From Variovorax sp. WDL1 (lineage in GTDB: Bacteria; Pseudomonadota; Gammaproteobacteria; Burkholderiales; Burkholderiaceae_C): a stretch of DNA of 64,000 nt. Made by a program: the position numbers and the translations under genes. The stretch covers positions 148,136 to 212,135 of the forward strand of contig NZ_LMTS01000004.1 in the NCBI RefSeq assembly GCF_001541225.1. The letters run 5' to 3'. Within the stretch, counting starts at the first letter, position 1. Each line of letters opens with the position of its first letter. The notes beneath the pieces were generated by a model. It had not been told where the DNA came from and did no database searches. It saw only the letters and a program-made list of their open reading frames with translations. Of the stretch, positions 8,302-18,035 are shown in pieces.

Positions 8302-9551
8302 CCTCACGCGGCATCGTCATCGTCGGTGCGGGCCAGTCGGCGGCTGTCGCGGCACACGCCCTGCGCGAGCATGGCTACAGCGGACGCATCACGATGCTGG
8401 GGCGCGAGCGCCACAGACCGTACGAGCGCCCGCCTTTGTCCAAGGCCGTCCTGGTGGCTGCCGACGACCCCCGACTCGACGTCCTCACGGACGAATCCTG
8501 GGCGCGCAGCAAGATCGACCTGCTCTGCGGCAGCGATGCAGTTGCACTGGACCTTGCGCAGCAGCGCGTCCGCCTTGCGGACGGGCAGGTACTCGAGTAC
8601 GAGTTCTGCCTGCTCGCTACCGGCGGCGAGGCGGTCACGCTCGCATCCGCCCCTGCCGGTCGGCCGGGTGTGCACTACATCCGGACTCTGGATGACGCGC
8701 GCAGGCTGCGAGCAGCCCTTCAAGGAACGCCGCAAGTCGCAATACTCGGCGGGGGTTTCCTTGGCCTCGAAATCGCCCACTCGGCACTGTCCGCAGGCGC
8801 GTCGGTGACGGTGCTCGAACGCGCCACAGCCCTGCTCGATCGCTTTGTGCCGCCTGAGGCGTCGGCATGGCTGGAATCCCGGATGCGGGCAGCGGGCGCA
8901 ACGCTCCTGCTCGGCGCTTCCTGCAGCGGCGTCCATTCACTGCCGGCCGGTCGATTGCGCCTGAGCACCAGCACCGGCGATCTGGAAGTGGATGAGGTGG
9001 TCGTCGCCGTCGGCCTGTCTCCCAACGATGCGCTGGCGCGCGATGCGGGGCTGCAGATCGCGGCAGGCGGCGGCATTCTGGTCGACACGTCCTGCCGCAC
9101 GGGCAACGCACACGTGTTTGCATGTGGCGACTGCACCAGCCAGCGTCGTCCCGGCCAGGCGGCGCCAACGCGCCTCGAATCCTGGCAGAACGCGAACGAG
9201 CAGGGGCGCACTGCCGCTGCTGCCATGCTGGGCCTGCCTCTTCCTGCACCCGTGGTGCCGTGGTTCTGGACCGACCAGGGGAAACACAACATCCAGATGC
9301 TGGGCCTGCCGGCCAGCGATCTCGAATATGTGCGCCGCGGCGATCCGGCCAATGACAAGGCGCTGTGGATCGGCCATCGAGGTTCTGTCCCCTTGCACGG
9401 CGTGGCCATCAATGCAGGCGCCGATCTGCGAGCCGTTCGCCCTCTCTTCGAACGTGGGCGGCCCGTGCAGTTGGAGGACTTTCAACTGGACGCCACCAAT
9501 CTGCGCGCATGGGCCAAGCAGATGCAGGCCGACGTCGCGATCACCGCTTAA
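8298..9551 (+). CDS. FAD-dependent ferredoxin reductase of the oxygenase system
   Basis: A 417-residue NAD(P)H:ferredoxin oxidoreductase of the BphA4/rubredoxin-reductase class. It has the N-terminal FAD dinucleotide fold (VIVGAGQSAAVAAHALRE), the RPPLSK-type motif (YERPPLSKAVL), the NAD(P)H fold (AILGGGFLGLEIAHSALSAG) and the second FAD motif (NAHVFACGDCTS). The ATG at 8298 overlaps the ferredoxin stop. The frame is open upstream to 8109, but that part lies inside the ferredoxin gene. Confidence 0.92.
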   Translation: MTSRGIVIVGAGQSAAVAAHALREHGYSGRITMLGRERHRPYERPPLSKAVLVAADDPRLDVLTDESWARSKIDLLCGSDAVALDLAQQRVRLADGQVLEYEFCLLATGGEAVTLASAPAGRPGVHYIRTLDDARRLRAALQGTPQVAILGGGFLGLEIAHSALSAGASVTVLERATALLDRFVPPEASAWLESRMRAAGATLLLGASCSGVHSLPAGRLRLSTSTGDLEVDEVVVAVGLSPNDALARDAGLQIAAGGGILVDTSCRTGNAHVFACGDCTSQRRPGQAAPTRLESWQNANEQGRTAAAAMLGLPLPAPVVPWFWTDQGKHNIQMLGLPASDLEYVRRGDPANDKALWIGHRGSVPLHGVAINAGADLRAVRPLFERGRPVQLEDFQLDATNLRAWAKQMQADVAITA

Positions 9552-9580
9552 ACCACCTCTCTCAAAGCCAAGGAGCTTTC

Positions 9581-10891
9581 ATGTATCAATCGCAGGCGGT
9601 CATCGGCATCACGAATGCCCGAAAGAACCCGCCCTTGGAACAGTGCGTCTGGCCAACGGACGCCATGAACAACATCCCGGACTGGGTCTACACCAGCCAG
9701 GCGATCTATGACCAGGAGATCGAGCGCATCTTTCGAGGGGATACCTGGAACTTTGTCGCCCTGGAAGCGGAGATTCCCAACCCGGGCGACTACAAGCGCG
9801 GTTACGTCGGCGCCACGGCCGTCGTGATTGTTCGCGCCGAGGACAACACGATCTCCGTCTTCGAGAACCGCTGTGCCCATCGCGGCGCGGAGTTCTGTCG
9901 TTCAAGCCAGGGAAATACGAAGGAGTTCGTCTGCCCCTACCACCAGTGGTCGTACGACCTCAAGGGAAACCTGCAGGGCGTTCCGTTCAAGCGCGGCATC
10001 AACAAGGTCGGCGGCATGCCGGCGGACTTCAAGAACGCCGACCACGGCACCCGACAGTTGCGCGTGGCCACGCGCAACGGTGTGGTGTTCGCCACCTACT
10101 CCGACAAGACCCCTGCTCTGGAAGAGTACATGACAAAGGAGATCGTCGAGGAGTTCGACGTTCCCTTCTCGGGCAAGAAACTCAAGATCCTCGGCTATTG
10201 CCGCAACGAGCTTCCCTGCAACTGGAAGATGTACCACGAGAACCTCAAGGATCCGTACCACGCGACGCTGCTGCATTCGTTTCTCGTGGTGTTTGGCCTG
10301 CTGGTTCCCGGCATCAAGTCGATCGTGTTTGCAGACAAGGCGCATGGCCGCCATGGCTTCATGGCGTCGGCCAAGCCGGACGAGATCTATGCCACTGTCG
10401 CCGACGACGACAAGGCGCAGATGCGATCCTTCAGCGACAACCTCCGGTTGCGCGACGAACGGTTCCTGGACTACGTACGGGAGTTCAAGTCGCCCTGGTC
10501 CGCCAACATGATGACCATGTGGCCGAATCTCATCGTTCAGCGCCAGATGAACACGATGGGTGTGCGCCAGATCATCCCGAACGGTCCGAACAGCATGGTG
10601 ATGCAGTGGACGATGTTCGGGTACGAGGATGACACGCCGGAGATGACACGGCACCGCCTTCGTCAGGGCAATCTGATGGGCCCGGCCGGCTTCCTGGGCC
10701 TTGAGGACAACGAGGCATTGAAGTTCGTGCAGGAAGGCCTGCGCAACTCTTCCACGGACAACAACGTCGTGAAGCTCGATGCCGGCCACCAGGGCACGGC
10801 ACGCAATCTCATCTCCGAGTCCTGCATCCGCTCCCTCTACCAGTACTACCGGGACGTGATGGACATCCGTGTCGCGGAGAAAGCAGCATGA
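9581..10891 (+). CDS. Rieske oxygenase large subunit, probable 6-hydroxypicolinate 3-monooxygenase
   Basis: Terminal oxygenase alpha subunit of 436 residues. The Rieske centre is C98-x-H100 and C118-x2-H121. The mononuclear iron site shows bridging D224 and ligands H227 and H232 (NLKDPYHATLLH), as in benzoate/anthranilate-type dioxygenases. The ATG at 9581 follows a clear AGGAG ribosome site. In-frame sequence back to 9365 belongs to the reductase gene region and is not used. The cluster context argues that it 3-hydroxylates 6-hydroxypicolinate. The family alone would allow another aromatic acid. Confidence 0.88.
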   Translation: MYQSQAVIGITNARKNPPLEQCVWPTDAMNNIPDWVYTSQAIYDQEIERIFRGDTWNFVALEAEIPNPGDYKRGYVGATAVVIVRAEDNTISVFENRCAHRGAEFCRSSQGNTKEFVCPYHQWSYDLKGNLQGVPFKRGINKVGGMPADFKNADHGTRQLRVATRNGVVFATYSDKTPALEEYMTKEIVEEFDVPFSGKKLKILGYCRNELPCNWKMYHENLKDPYHATLLHSFLVVFGLLVPGIKSIVFADKAHGRHGFMASAKPDEIYATVADDDKAQMRSFSDNLRLRDERFLDYVREFKSPWSANMMTMWPNLIVQRQMNTMGVRQIIPNGPNSMVMQWTMFGYEDDTPEMTRHRLRQGNLMGPAGFLGLEDNEALKFVQEGLRNSSTDNNVVKLDAGHQGTARNLISESCIRSLYQYYRDVMDIRVAEKAA

Positions 10892-11403
10892 AAGAGCGGC
10901 TCGCCTACGCCAAGACCGCCATCTCGCCCCGACGCGCGGCCGAGCTGCGCGCCGAGATCGAGTCGTTTCACGTCGAGTACTGCGCGGCCCTGGATGCGAA
11001 CGACGTCGAACGCTGGCCGGACTTCTTCAGCCAGGAAGCGACGTACCGCGTGACATCGCGCCAGAACGCGCTTCTGAACATGCCCGTGGGACTCATCTAC
11101 TGCGAGGGGCTGGACATGATCATTGATCGCGCCCTCGCCGTCGCGCACTCGCAGATGTTCGCGCCGAGACACATGCTGCATGTGATGGGGATTGCGCGCG
11201 TACTGCAAGAGACGGGAAACACGATCAGTTCCCAGACGCCTTTCATCCTCATGCAGACCCTGGTGGAGGGCCCATCGACGGTGCATCTGGCCGGGGTCTA
11301 TCACGACCGCTTCGTGCGCGAAGGCGACCGGCTGCTTCTTGCCAGCCGTGAAGTGATCCACGACACCGAAATTCTCGACACCGCCTTGGCGTACCCGGTC
11401 TGA
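10888..11403 (+). CDS. Rieske oxygenase small (beta) subunit
   Basis: A 171-residue beta subunit with the SnoaL/NTF2-like fold typical of ring-hydroxylating dioxygenases (AEIESFHVEYCAALDANDVE, HMLHVMGIARVL). It has no cofactor and is structural in the alpha-beta hexamer. The start overlaps the alpha-subunit stop by ATGA, as usual for stoichiometric subunits. Confidence 0.88.
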   Translation: MKERLAYAKTAISPRRAAELRAEIESFHVEYCAALDANDVERWPDFFSQEATYRVTSRQNALLNMPVGLIYCEGLDMIIDRALAVAHSQMFAPRHMLHVMGIARVLQETGNTISSQTPFILMQTLVEGPSTVHLAGVYHDRFVREGDRLLLASREVIHDTEILDTALAYPV

Positions 11404-11420
11404 GGCCACCTAGGAAGACT

Positions 11421-12416
11421 ATGAATCAAACCCCGAAGATCGCACTGGAAGAGCACTTCTGCGCCCCTGGCTTCAACGCGTACTCTGCCCCATACACGCG
11501 AGCGCTTCCCGCCGAATTCGTCGCCAAGCTCGACGCCAGGCTGGCCGACTTCGACGATCAGCGCCTTGCGGAAATGGAGGCAGGAAACATCGAGTATGTC
11601 GTACTGTCGCAAACGATGCCTGGTGTACAAGCTGAGGCTGATCGCGACATCGCCGTGCGCCGAGCGCGCGAGAACAACGAGTTCCTTGTCGAGCGCGTGT
11701 CGCGCCATCCGCAGCGCTTCGGCGCCTTTGCCCACGTGGCCATGCAGGACCCGAGCGCCGCAGCAAAGGAGTTGGAGCGCACCGTCGTCGAACACGGCTT
11801 CAAAGGCGCGATGATCAACGGCCATACCCTGGGTCGCTATTACGAAGGTGGCGCGTTCGATGTGTTCTGGGAGCGCGCACAGGCGCTTGGGGTGCCCATC
11901 TATCTGCATCCCAACGCGTTCAGCCAGGCACCGGCTTTGCTCGAAGGCATGCCGGTGCTCCAGGGCGCTGCATGGGGATGGGGCGTGGAGACGGCAGGCC
12001 ATGCGTTGCGCCTGCTGTTCGGCGGGGTGTTCGACCGATTCCCGCGCCTGACCCTGGTGTTGGGCCACATGGGGGAGGCCCTGCCGTACCAGCGCTGGCG
12101 CATCGACAGCCGTTTCGCAGCGTATCCATCCGGCATCAAGCTGGCGCGCAAACCCAGCGAGTACATCGGCAGCAACATCCTGATCACCACGTCCGGCGTG
12201 TGCTCTGCACCGGCCCTGCTGGGCGCCATTGGTGAGCTCGGGGCACAGGCCGTGCTCTTCTCGGTGGACTACCCCTACGAGTCAACGGCCGAGGCCTGCA
12301 CCTTCATCGAGGACGCACCCCTGGACGACAAGACGCGGGCACAGGTGTGCCATGGCAATGCGCGCCGGCTCTTCAAGCTAGGCAGCCCGGAAGACCTGGC
12401 GCTGCTGCAGTTCTGA
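11421..12416 (+). CDS. picC: 3,6-dihydroxypicolinate decarboxylase (PicC), amidohydrolase family
   Basis: Non-oxidative decarboxylase of 331 residues related to gamma-resorcylate decarboxylase, expected to give 2,5-dihydroxypyridine. The metal ligands are visible in the family order: E10 and H12 (LEEHF), H163 (YLHPN) and D283 (SVDYPYES). H216 in GHMGEALPY is the usual active-site histidine. It lies between the oxygenase genes and the 2,5-dihydroxypyridine dioxygenase gene, where a decarboxylation step is needed. This gene is the main reason to prefer picolinate over nicotinate as the substrate. Confidence 0.85.
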   Translation: MNQTPKIALEEHFCAPGFNAYSAPYTRALPAEFVAKLDARLADFDDQRLAEMEAGNIEYVVLSQTMPGVQAEADRDIAVRRARENNEFLVERVSRHPQRFGAFAHVAMQDPSAAAKELERTVVEHGFKGAMINGHTLGRYYEGGAFDVFWERAQALGVPIYLHPNAFSQAPALLEGMPVLQGAAWGWGVETAGHALRLLFGGVFDRFPRLTLVLGHMGEALPYQRWRIDSRFAAYPSGIKLARKPSEYIGSNILITTSGVCSAPALLGAIGELGAQAVLFSVDYPYESTAEACTFIEDAPLDDKTRAQVCHGNARRLFKLGSPEDLALLQF

Positions 12417-12439
12417 CACTTCACTCCAAAGGACGAAAA

Positions 12440-13483
12440 ATGGCAGTTAGCGATTATCAGATGATCCAGGCCTGGGACGAGGTCCTGAAGCTCAGCAAAG
12501 TGGAGCGCGGACAGAAGGTCTCCATTCTGTGCGGCCCCCACACGCACCCGCAGACGCTCCAGACAGCAACGATCGCAGCACAGGCCGCAGGCGCGATCGT
12601 GACCAGGATCGAGCTGCAACCCATCAACGCGGAGAAGGCCACCAGCCGCGACCTGATGAGCTACCTGGGCGCAACGCCCCTGACCAACAACCCGGCCGCG
12701 CTGGCGGCGATGAAGAACAGTGACCTCGTTCTGGACTTGATGCTGCTGCTGTTCTCGCCCGAGCAGATGGAGATCCTCGAGTCGGGAACGAAGATCCTGC
12801 TCGCCGTGGAGCCGCCGGAGGTCCTGGTGCGGGCAGTGCCCACCGAAGCCGATCGCAAGCGCGTGCTGGACGCGTCGAAGCTGCTCAAGAAGGCCAAGAC
12901 GATGCACGTGACGTCGCCGGCCGGCACGGACGTGACATTCCAGCTCGGCGAATTTCCGGTCATCACCGAGTACGGTTTCTGCGACGAACCCGGGCGCTGG
13001 GACCACTGGCCGAGCGGCTTCCTCTTTACTTTCGCCAACGAAGGCGGCAGCGACGGCACCATCGTGATCGATCGCGGCGACATCCTGCTGCCGCAGAAGA
13101 ACTACGTCTCGGACAAGATCACGATGAATCTGAGCGGCGGCTTCGTGCGCAGCATCGAAGGTGACGTCGATGCCGCCCTGCTGCGCGAATTCATGGAAGC
13201 CTACAAGGACCCCGAGGCCTACGCCATCGCGCACATCGGCTGGGGCATGCAGCCCCGATGCTACTGGCACACACTGTCGCTGATGGACCGCGAGGCGACG
13301 ACCGGCCAGGATGCGCGCTCGTTCGAAGGCAATTTTCTCTTCTCTCTGGGGCCGAACAACGAGGCCGGCGGCTCTCGCACTACGCCTTGTCACCTCGACA
13401 TTCCGCTGCGCAATTGCACGGTGGCGCTGGATGACATCGTCGTGGTTCGCGAAGGCAAGGTGATGGACGGGGCTTTCCAATGA
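12440..13483 (+). CDS. picD: 2,5-dihydroxypyridine 5,6-dioxygenase (PicD/NicX)
   Basis: Non-haem Fe(II) extradiol-type dioxygenase that opens 2,5-dihydroxypyridine to N-formylmaleamate. From the ATG at 12440 (AAAGGACG ribosome site) it is 347 residues. The three iron ligands known for NicX fall at the same numbers, H265, H318 and D320 (IAHIGWG and CHLDIPLRNC). Long blocks such as LLAVEPPEVL and DEPGRWDHWPSGFLF match NicX as remembered. Upstream in-frame sequence from 12347 overlaps picC and is not used. The stop overlaps the next start by ATGA. Confidence 0.94.
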   Translation: MAVSDYQMIQAWDEVLKLSKVERGQKVSILCGPHTHPQTLQTATIAAQAAGAIVTRIELQPINAEKATSRDLMSYLGATPLTNNPAALAAMKNSDLVLDLMLLLFSPEQMEILESGTKILLAVEPPEVLVRAVPTEADRKRVLDASKLLKKAKTMHVTSPAGTDVTFQLGEFPVITEYGFCDEPGRWDHWPSGFLFTFANEGGSDGTIVIDRGDILLPQKNYVSDKITMNLSGGFVRSIEGDVDAALLREFMEAYKDPEAYAIAHIGWGMQPRCYWHTLSLMDREATTGQDARSFEGNFLFSLGPNNEAGGSRTTPCHLDIPLRNCTVALDDIVVVREGKVMDGAFQ

Positions 13484-14121
13484 GCTTCGATCAAGACATC
13501 TACCAGAAGCAAGGATTCGGCAACGCCGTGGCGCCCATGGCGCCCTACGGCCTGTTGATCATCGACTTCATCAATGGCTTCGCCGATCCGCTCACGTTTG
13601 GCGGCGGCAACATCGCCAGCGCCATCGAATGCACGCGCGGGCTTCTTGCCGAAGCGCGCCAGCGCCAATGGCCGGTCGTGCACACGCGGGTCGTGTACCA
13701 GGACGATGGCGCCGACGCCAACATCTTCGCGCTCAAGGTACCTCCCATCCTTGCCCTGCGGGAGGATGCGCCCGAAAGCCAGATCGTGCCGCAACTGCAG
13801 CCCATGGCCGGGGAGTTGGTGCTGCGCAAGACCAGTCCCTCGGCCTTCTTCGGGACTTCGCTGGCCGCCTGGTTGTCCCTGCGCGGCATACGGACCCTCC
13901 TGATTGCCGGGTGCACGACCAGCGGTTGCGTCCGCGCCAGCGTGGTCGACGCGATGTGCCACGGGTTCCGCCCCCTCGTCGTGACCGACTGCGTGGGCGA
14001 CCGGTCTCCGCAGGCCCACGACGCCAACCTGTTCGACATGAATCAGAAGTACGCAACCTTGATGGCCCGCGACGTCGCACTCGAAGCGACCACCAAGGCA
14101 GAAAACGGCGACTCGGTCTGA
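13480..14121 (+). CDS. picF: Maleamate amidohydrolase (PicF/NicF)
   Basis: Isochorismatase-fold amidase of 213 residues converting maleamate to maleate and ammonia. The catalytic triad is D29 (LLIIDFINGFAD), K117 (RKTSPSAFF) and C150 (TTSGCVRASVVDAM). Sequence blocks match NicF. It is coupled to picD by a 4-base overlap. The pathway still needs maleate isomerase (PicG/NicE) to reach fumarate, and no such gene is seen in the window. Confidence 0.93.
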   Translation: MSFDQDIYQKQGFGNAVAPMAPYGLLIIDFINGFADPLTFGGGNIASAIECTRGLLAEARQRQWPVVHTRVVYQDDGADANIFALKVPPILALREDAPESQIVPQLQPMAGELVLRKTSPSAFFGTSLAAWLSLRGIRTLLIAGCTTSGCVRASVVDAMCHGFRPLVVTDCVGDRSPQAHDANLFDMNQKYATLMARDVALEATTKAENGDSV

Positions 14122-14200
14122 TACCCGTTCGAAGCTCCGCCACCTCGTTCGACCCCCTGGTGCTCACGGCACCGACACGCCCCACTATTTGGAGAAAAGA

Positions 14201-15379
14201 ATGACCATCAAATTCGTTGCCGCCTTGGCGGTTTCACTCGCGACGATTGCCTTTCAAGCCCGCGCCGACGTCATCAAAGTCGGCGTCATCGCTCCGATGT
14301 CCGGGCCGTTTTCAGCCGTAGGGCAAACCTGGGAGGGTGCGACCAAGGCATACCAGAAGCTCAATGGCACGACCGTGGGCAAACACACTATCGAAGTGAT
14401 CTATCGCGACCTTCCGGAGATCAACCCCGCGCAAGCAAAGGCACTGGCACAGGAACTGATTGTCAAGGAAGGCGCCCAGTACATCGCCGGCCTCTATTTC
14501 ACTCCTGACACCTTGGCCGTCGCTGCGCTCGCCCAGGAGGCCAAGGTACCGGTCGTGATCTTCAACGCGTCGACGTCCTCGCTTCTGGACAAGTCGGACT
14601 TCCTGCTGCGCACTTCGTACACCTTGCCGCAGATGGCCGTGCCTGTGGCCAAGTACGCGCTCGAGAAAAACGTCAGGAATGTTGTCACGCTGGTCAGCGA
14701 CTTTGGTCCCGGCCTGGACGCCGAGAAGGGCTTCACCACGGCGTTCGTCGGCGGCGGAGGCAAGCTGCTCGAGGCCATCCGTGCTCCGCTGAAGACAACC
14801 GACTTTGGTCCTCTGATGCAGCGCGTGAAGGCGCTCAAGCCCGATGCCCTCTACGTCTTTGCCCCGGGCGGTCCTGCGACCTACGCGATGGTCAAGGCAT
14901 ACAACGAGGCTGGATTGAGGGCGGCCGGCGTGCGCTTTCTCGGTACTGCCGAGACCGATGAGGATCAGCTGCGAGCGATCGGCCCGGATCTTCTCGGCAT
15001 CGAAACGGGCATGTTCTATTCGGCTACGCACGACTCTGCGCTGAACAATGCCGTCATCAAGGCCCTCAGCGAGGTTGCCCCCAAGGCCATCCCGACCGTT
15101 CAGCTTGCAAACGCGTATGACGGTCTGCATGTGATCTATCACATGGTTAAGGCAACCGATGGGAAGCGGGACGGCGCCAAGGCGCTTGCCAGCGCCAAGG
15201 GTCACTCTTGGGAAAGTCCGCGAGGCCCGGTGAAGATCGACCCGGTCTCCCGCGAGTTCGTGCAGAACGTCTACATGCGCGTGGTCGAAAAGGACCCGTC
15301 TGGACGCTACGTCAACCGGGAGTTCCGGACGTTCGAGATGCAGCCCGATTACGGCCGCACGCAGAACGCATCGAAGTAA
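14201..15379 (+). CDS. ABC transporter periplasmic substrate-binding protein (LivJ/amide-binding type)
   Basis: A 392-residue type I periplasmic binding protein. The signal peptide (MTIKFVAALAVSLATIAF) ends near ARA-DVIKVG, followed by the start of the mature fold (GVIAPMSGPFSAVGQTWEGA). The ATG at 14201 is chosen over the TTG at 14189 because GGAG lies at 14191-14194. It is the first of five genes encoding a full branched-chain-amino-acid-type ABC importer, placed directly after picF. That makes uptake of picolinate or a related pyridine acid the natural guess. Confidence 0.88.
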   Translation: MTIKFVAALAVSLATIAFQARADVIKVGVIAPMSGPFSAVGQTWEGATKAYQKLNGTTVGKHTIEVIYRDLPEINPAQAKALAQELIVKEGAQYIAGLYFTPDTLAVAALAQEAKVPVVIFNASTSSLLDKSDFLLRTSYTLPQMAVPVAKYALEKNVRNVVTLVSDFGPGLDAEKGFTTAFVGGGGKLLEAIRAPLKTTDFGPLMQRVKALKPDALYVFAPGGPATYAMVKAYNEAGLRAAGVRFLGTAETDEDQLRAIGPDLLGIETGMFYSATHDSALNNAVIKALSEVAPKAIPTVQLANAYDGLHVIYHMVKATDGKRDGAKALASAKGHSWESPRGPVKIDPVSREFVQNVYMRVVEKDPSGRYVNREFRTFEMQPDYGRTQNASK

Positions 15380-15394
15380 CGCAGAGTCTGCAGC

Positions 15395-16264
15395 ATGTCT
15401 CTCGCGCTTCTTAGCAGCATTCTGATCGACGGGATCGCGTACGCGATGATCCTGTTCATGATCACAGTGGGCCTGTCGATGACGATGGGCCTGATGCGGG
15501 TGGTGAATCTTGCCCATGGCGCCTTCGCGATGCTCGGTGGCTTCTTCGCAGCCACGATCCCGCAGCGCCTGGGCGTGCCGATCTGGCTGGGCTTCGTGCT
15601 GGCCATCGTCTTGGTCGGACTCGTTGCGCTGCTGTTCGAGCGCATCCTGCTTCGGCGCTTCTATCGACGTGACGATCTCGATCAGATGCTGGTGACGATC
15701 GGACTGATGTTCGTGGCAACAGCCGCGGTGAATCTGCTATTCGGTTCGACGGTGACATCGGTGGCGCTGCCGGAGCTGTTCAACGGCACGGTCGATCTGG
15801 GCTTTCGGACCATCCCTCGGCATCGGCTCATCGTTGTGGCCTGTGGGCTCGTTGTCGTCTGCGTTCTTTGGCTGGCGGTGGACAAATCGTCCTTCGGCAT
15901 CCGGGTACGCGCTGCAGTCGACAACGCGCCCATCGCACGGGCCATCGGCATCGATACAACGAAGATCTATGCCGCCACTTTTGTGATGGGTGCAGCGCTC
16001 GCAGCACTGGGAGGCATAGCTGGCGCGGAAATGCTGCCCATGGAGCCGACCTACGCCTCCAAATACTTGGTGATCCTCCTGGCCGTCGTCGCCGTGGGAG
16101 GCAACGGGAATCTGTTTGGCTCATTCTTTGCAGCGTTGCTGCTCGGCATTGTGGAGACTTCGATGAAATACATGGTTCCGCAGCTCGCATCGGCTGCGTT
16201 TTTCCTGACGATGATCATCGTCCTGCTGGTTCGACCGCAAGGGTTGTTCGGGAGACACGCATGA
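15395..16264 (+). CDS. ABC importer inner-membrane permease, LivH type
   Basis: A 289-residue hydrophobic permease with about eight membrane segments. It shows the LivH N-terminal pattern GIAYAMILFMITVGLSMTMG followed by VVNLAHGAFAMLGGF, and the conserved GLVVVCVLWLAVDKSSFGIR and AVDNAPIARAIGID. It starts 15 bp after the binding-protein gene and overlaps the next permease by ATGA. Confidence 0.92.
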   Translation: MSLALLSSILIDGIAYAMILFMITVGLSMTMGLMRVVNLAHGAFAMLGGFFAATIPQRLGVPIWLGFVLAIVLVGLVALLFERILLRRFYRRDDLDQMLVTIGLMFVATAAVNLLFGSTVTSVALPELFNGTVDLGFRTIPRHRLIVVACGLVVVCVLWLAVDKSSFGIRVRAAVDNAPIARAIGIDTTKIYAATFVMGAALAALGGIAGAEMLPMEPTYASKYLVILLAVVAVGGNGNLFGSFFAALLLGIVETSMKYMVPQLASAAFFLTMIIVLLVRPQGLFGRHA

Positions 16265-17274
16265 ACGCAGTCAGTGCGCCCATGACGGTGACCGCACCGT
16301 CTCGCGCCCGCCCGTGGATGCAGCTGCGCGGAGAGCTCGTGCTGATGCTGGTGGGACTGCTGGGCTTCGTGCTGTTCCCGCAAGACCTCGGTTTGCTCAC
16401 CAACATGGCGACCATGTCCATCTTCGCGCTTTCGCTGAGTCTCGTGCTGGGACAGGCGGGCATTGCGACCTTGGGCCAGGCCGCGTTGTACGGCAGCGGC
16501 GCCTACGTCGCGGGCTGGACGGCGCTGTATCTGACGGCAGATCCGATTGTGGGCTTGCTGCTGGGCGGCCTGGGCGGCGGCGTGATCGCGCTGCTGAGCG
16601 GCGCCGTGATGCTGCGGTCGACCAAACTGACGCTGGTCATGCTGACCATCGCGGTCGCCCAGCTGCTGCTTGAACTGGCCAATTGGGCGAGATGGCTCAC
16701 GGGCGGCGACGATGGACTTGCCGGTTTCAACATCGGTCCCCTGCTGGGCATCTGGGAATTCAACTTCCTGGGCCACACGGGCTACTTCTATGCCTTGGGC
16801 GCACTTGTGCTCGTGTACTTCCTGCTGAGGAACCTGGTGGAGTCGCCGTTCGGCCTGACGGCCAGGGCGATCCGGCAGGATCCCGGACGAGTTCAGGCGC
16901 TGGGGGGTCGCGTCTACTTGCACTTGCTGGCCGTCTACACCGTCGGCGGTATCGTGGCGGGGCTGGCTGGCGCATTGACAGCACAGACCAGCAAAGTCGC
17001 CAATCTCTTCATGCTGGATTTCGCGACGTCGGCGGGCGTCGTGGTCATGATCGTTCTGGGTGGAACACGCCGTCTGTCCGGCGCCGTGCTCGGCACCGTC
17101 GCGTACATGACCATCCATCACATCGCATCGACCTTGAACCCCTATCACTGGTTGTTCTTCATCGGGTTGATGCTGATCGTCGTACTCATCGTCCTGCCTG
17201 AAGGCTTGATCGGCCTTGTGGACCGCGCTGTGATGTACACCAAACGGCCTGGCCGCAGCGGGGTGGCACGATGA
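16261..17274 (+). CDS. ABC importer inner-membrane permease, LivM type
   Basis: A 337-residue permease partner with LivM signatures: ALSLSLVLGQAGIATLGQAA in the membrane domain and FGLTARAIRQDPGRVQALG in the cytoplasmic loop. The open frame extends upstream to 15868 inside the LivH gene. The ATG at 16261 gives the normal length and a 4-base overlap at both ends. Confidence 0.92.
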   Translation: MNAVSAPMTVTAPSRARPWMQLRGELVLMLVGLLGFVLFPQDLGLLTNMATMSIFALSLSLVLGQAGIATLGQAALYGSGAYVAGWTALYLTADPIVGLLLGGLGGGVIALLSGAVMLRSTKLTLVMLTIAVAQLLLELANWARWLTGGDDGLAGFNIGPLLGIWEFNFLGHTGYFYALGALVLVYFLLRNLVESPFGLTARAIRQDPGRVQALGGRVYLHLLAVYTVGGIVAGLAGALTAQTSKVANLFMLDFATSAGVVVMIVLGGTRRLSGAVLGTVAYMTIHHIASTLNPYHWLFFIGLMLIVVLIVLPEGLIGLVDRAVMYTKRPGRSGVAR

Positions 17275-18035
17275 ACCACCGGCTCCAGACCCATAACCTG
17301 AGTCACTCCTTTGGCGGCCTGGCGGTCACGCAGAACGTCACGCTCTCCCTCCCCCAGGGAGCCCGCACGGCATTGATCGGGCCGAACGGCGCTGGCAAGA
17401 CCACTTTGGTCAACCTTCTGAGCGGAGCGATGCGCCCGCAGTCGGGTGACATTCAGCTGGACGGCCGCTCGATCGTACAGCTGCCGCAGTACGCACGCGT
17501 GCGCAACGGCATCGTTCGCACGTTCCAGATCAGCCGCCTATTCAAGGAACTCACCGTGGCGGACAACGTCAAGGTCGCCGTGTTGCAGCGGCACCGGGCT
17601 TCCATGCAGTGGTGGCCCTCGCCGACGCGTTCCGCACGCGTGCAGGAAGATGTCGAAGAGACACTCGGCATGCTGGGGCTGCACCCCTATGCGAACCGGG
17701 TGGTGGGACAACTGGCACTGGGCGAGCAGCGGCTTGCGGAGATCGCCCTGGCACTCGCGATGAGGCCCCAGGTGCTGCTCCTCGATGAGCCGGGCGCAGG
17801 CGTACCGCAGGGTGAGGGCGGCCGCATCATGGAAGCCATCGGGAGTTTGCCGAAGGATCTGTCCGTCCTGCTGATCGAGCACGACATGGACCTGGTGTTC
17901 CGGTTCGCGTCTCACATCATCGTCCTGGTCGCCGGTGCGGTGATGGTCGAGGGGACGCCGCAGGAAGTCGCTGCCAACGAGCAGGTCAAGCAAATCTACT
18001 TCGGACGAGACAGTCATGCCCAAGCCCACCATTGA
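17271..18035 (+). CDS. ABC importer ATPase, LivG type
   Basis: A 254-residue ATP-binding subunit. The Walker A motif GPNGAGKT is at residues 37-44 and the Walker B is VLLLDEPGAG. The signature motif is unusual: LALGEQR where LSxGQ-type sequences are normal. The D-loop region reads PGAGVPQGEG, differing from the common PAAGMN. It overlaps LivM by ATGA and LivF by 20 bp. Confidence 0.92.
   Translation: MNHRLQTHNLSHSFGGLAVTQNVTLSLPQGARTALIGPNGAGKTTLVNLLSGAMRPQSGDIQLDGRSIVQLPQYARVRNGIVRTFQISRLFKELTVADNVKVAVLQRHRASMQWWPSPTRSARVQEDVEETLGMLGLHPYANRVVGQLALGEQRLAEIALALAMRPQVLLLDEPGAGVPQGEGGRIMEAIGSLPKDLSVLLIEHDMDLVFRFASHIIVLVAGAVMVEGTPQEVAANEQVKQIYFGRDSHAQAHH

Noticed and set aside
1323-14121. Nicotinate (nic) degradation cluster as the primary call
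   Set aside because: NicX, NicD and NicF types are shared, but the PicC-type decarboxylase and four-part Rieske oxygenase fit picolinate, and no NicC-type 6-hydroxynicotinate monooxygenase is seen.
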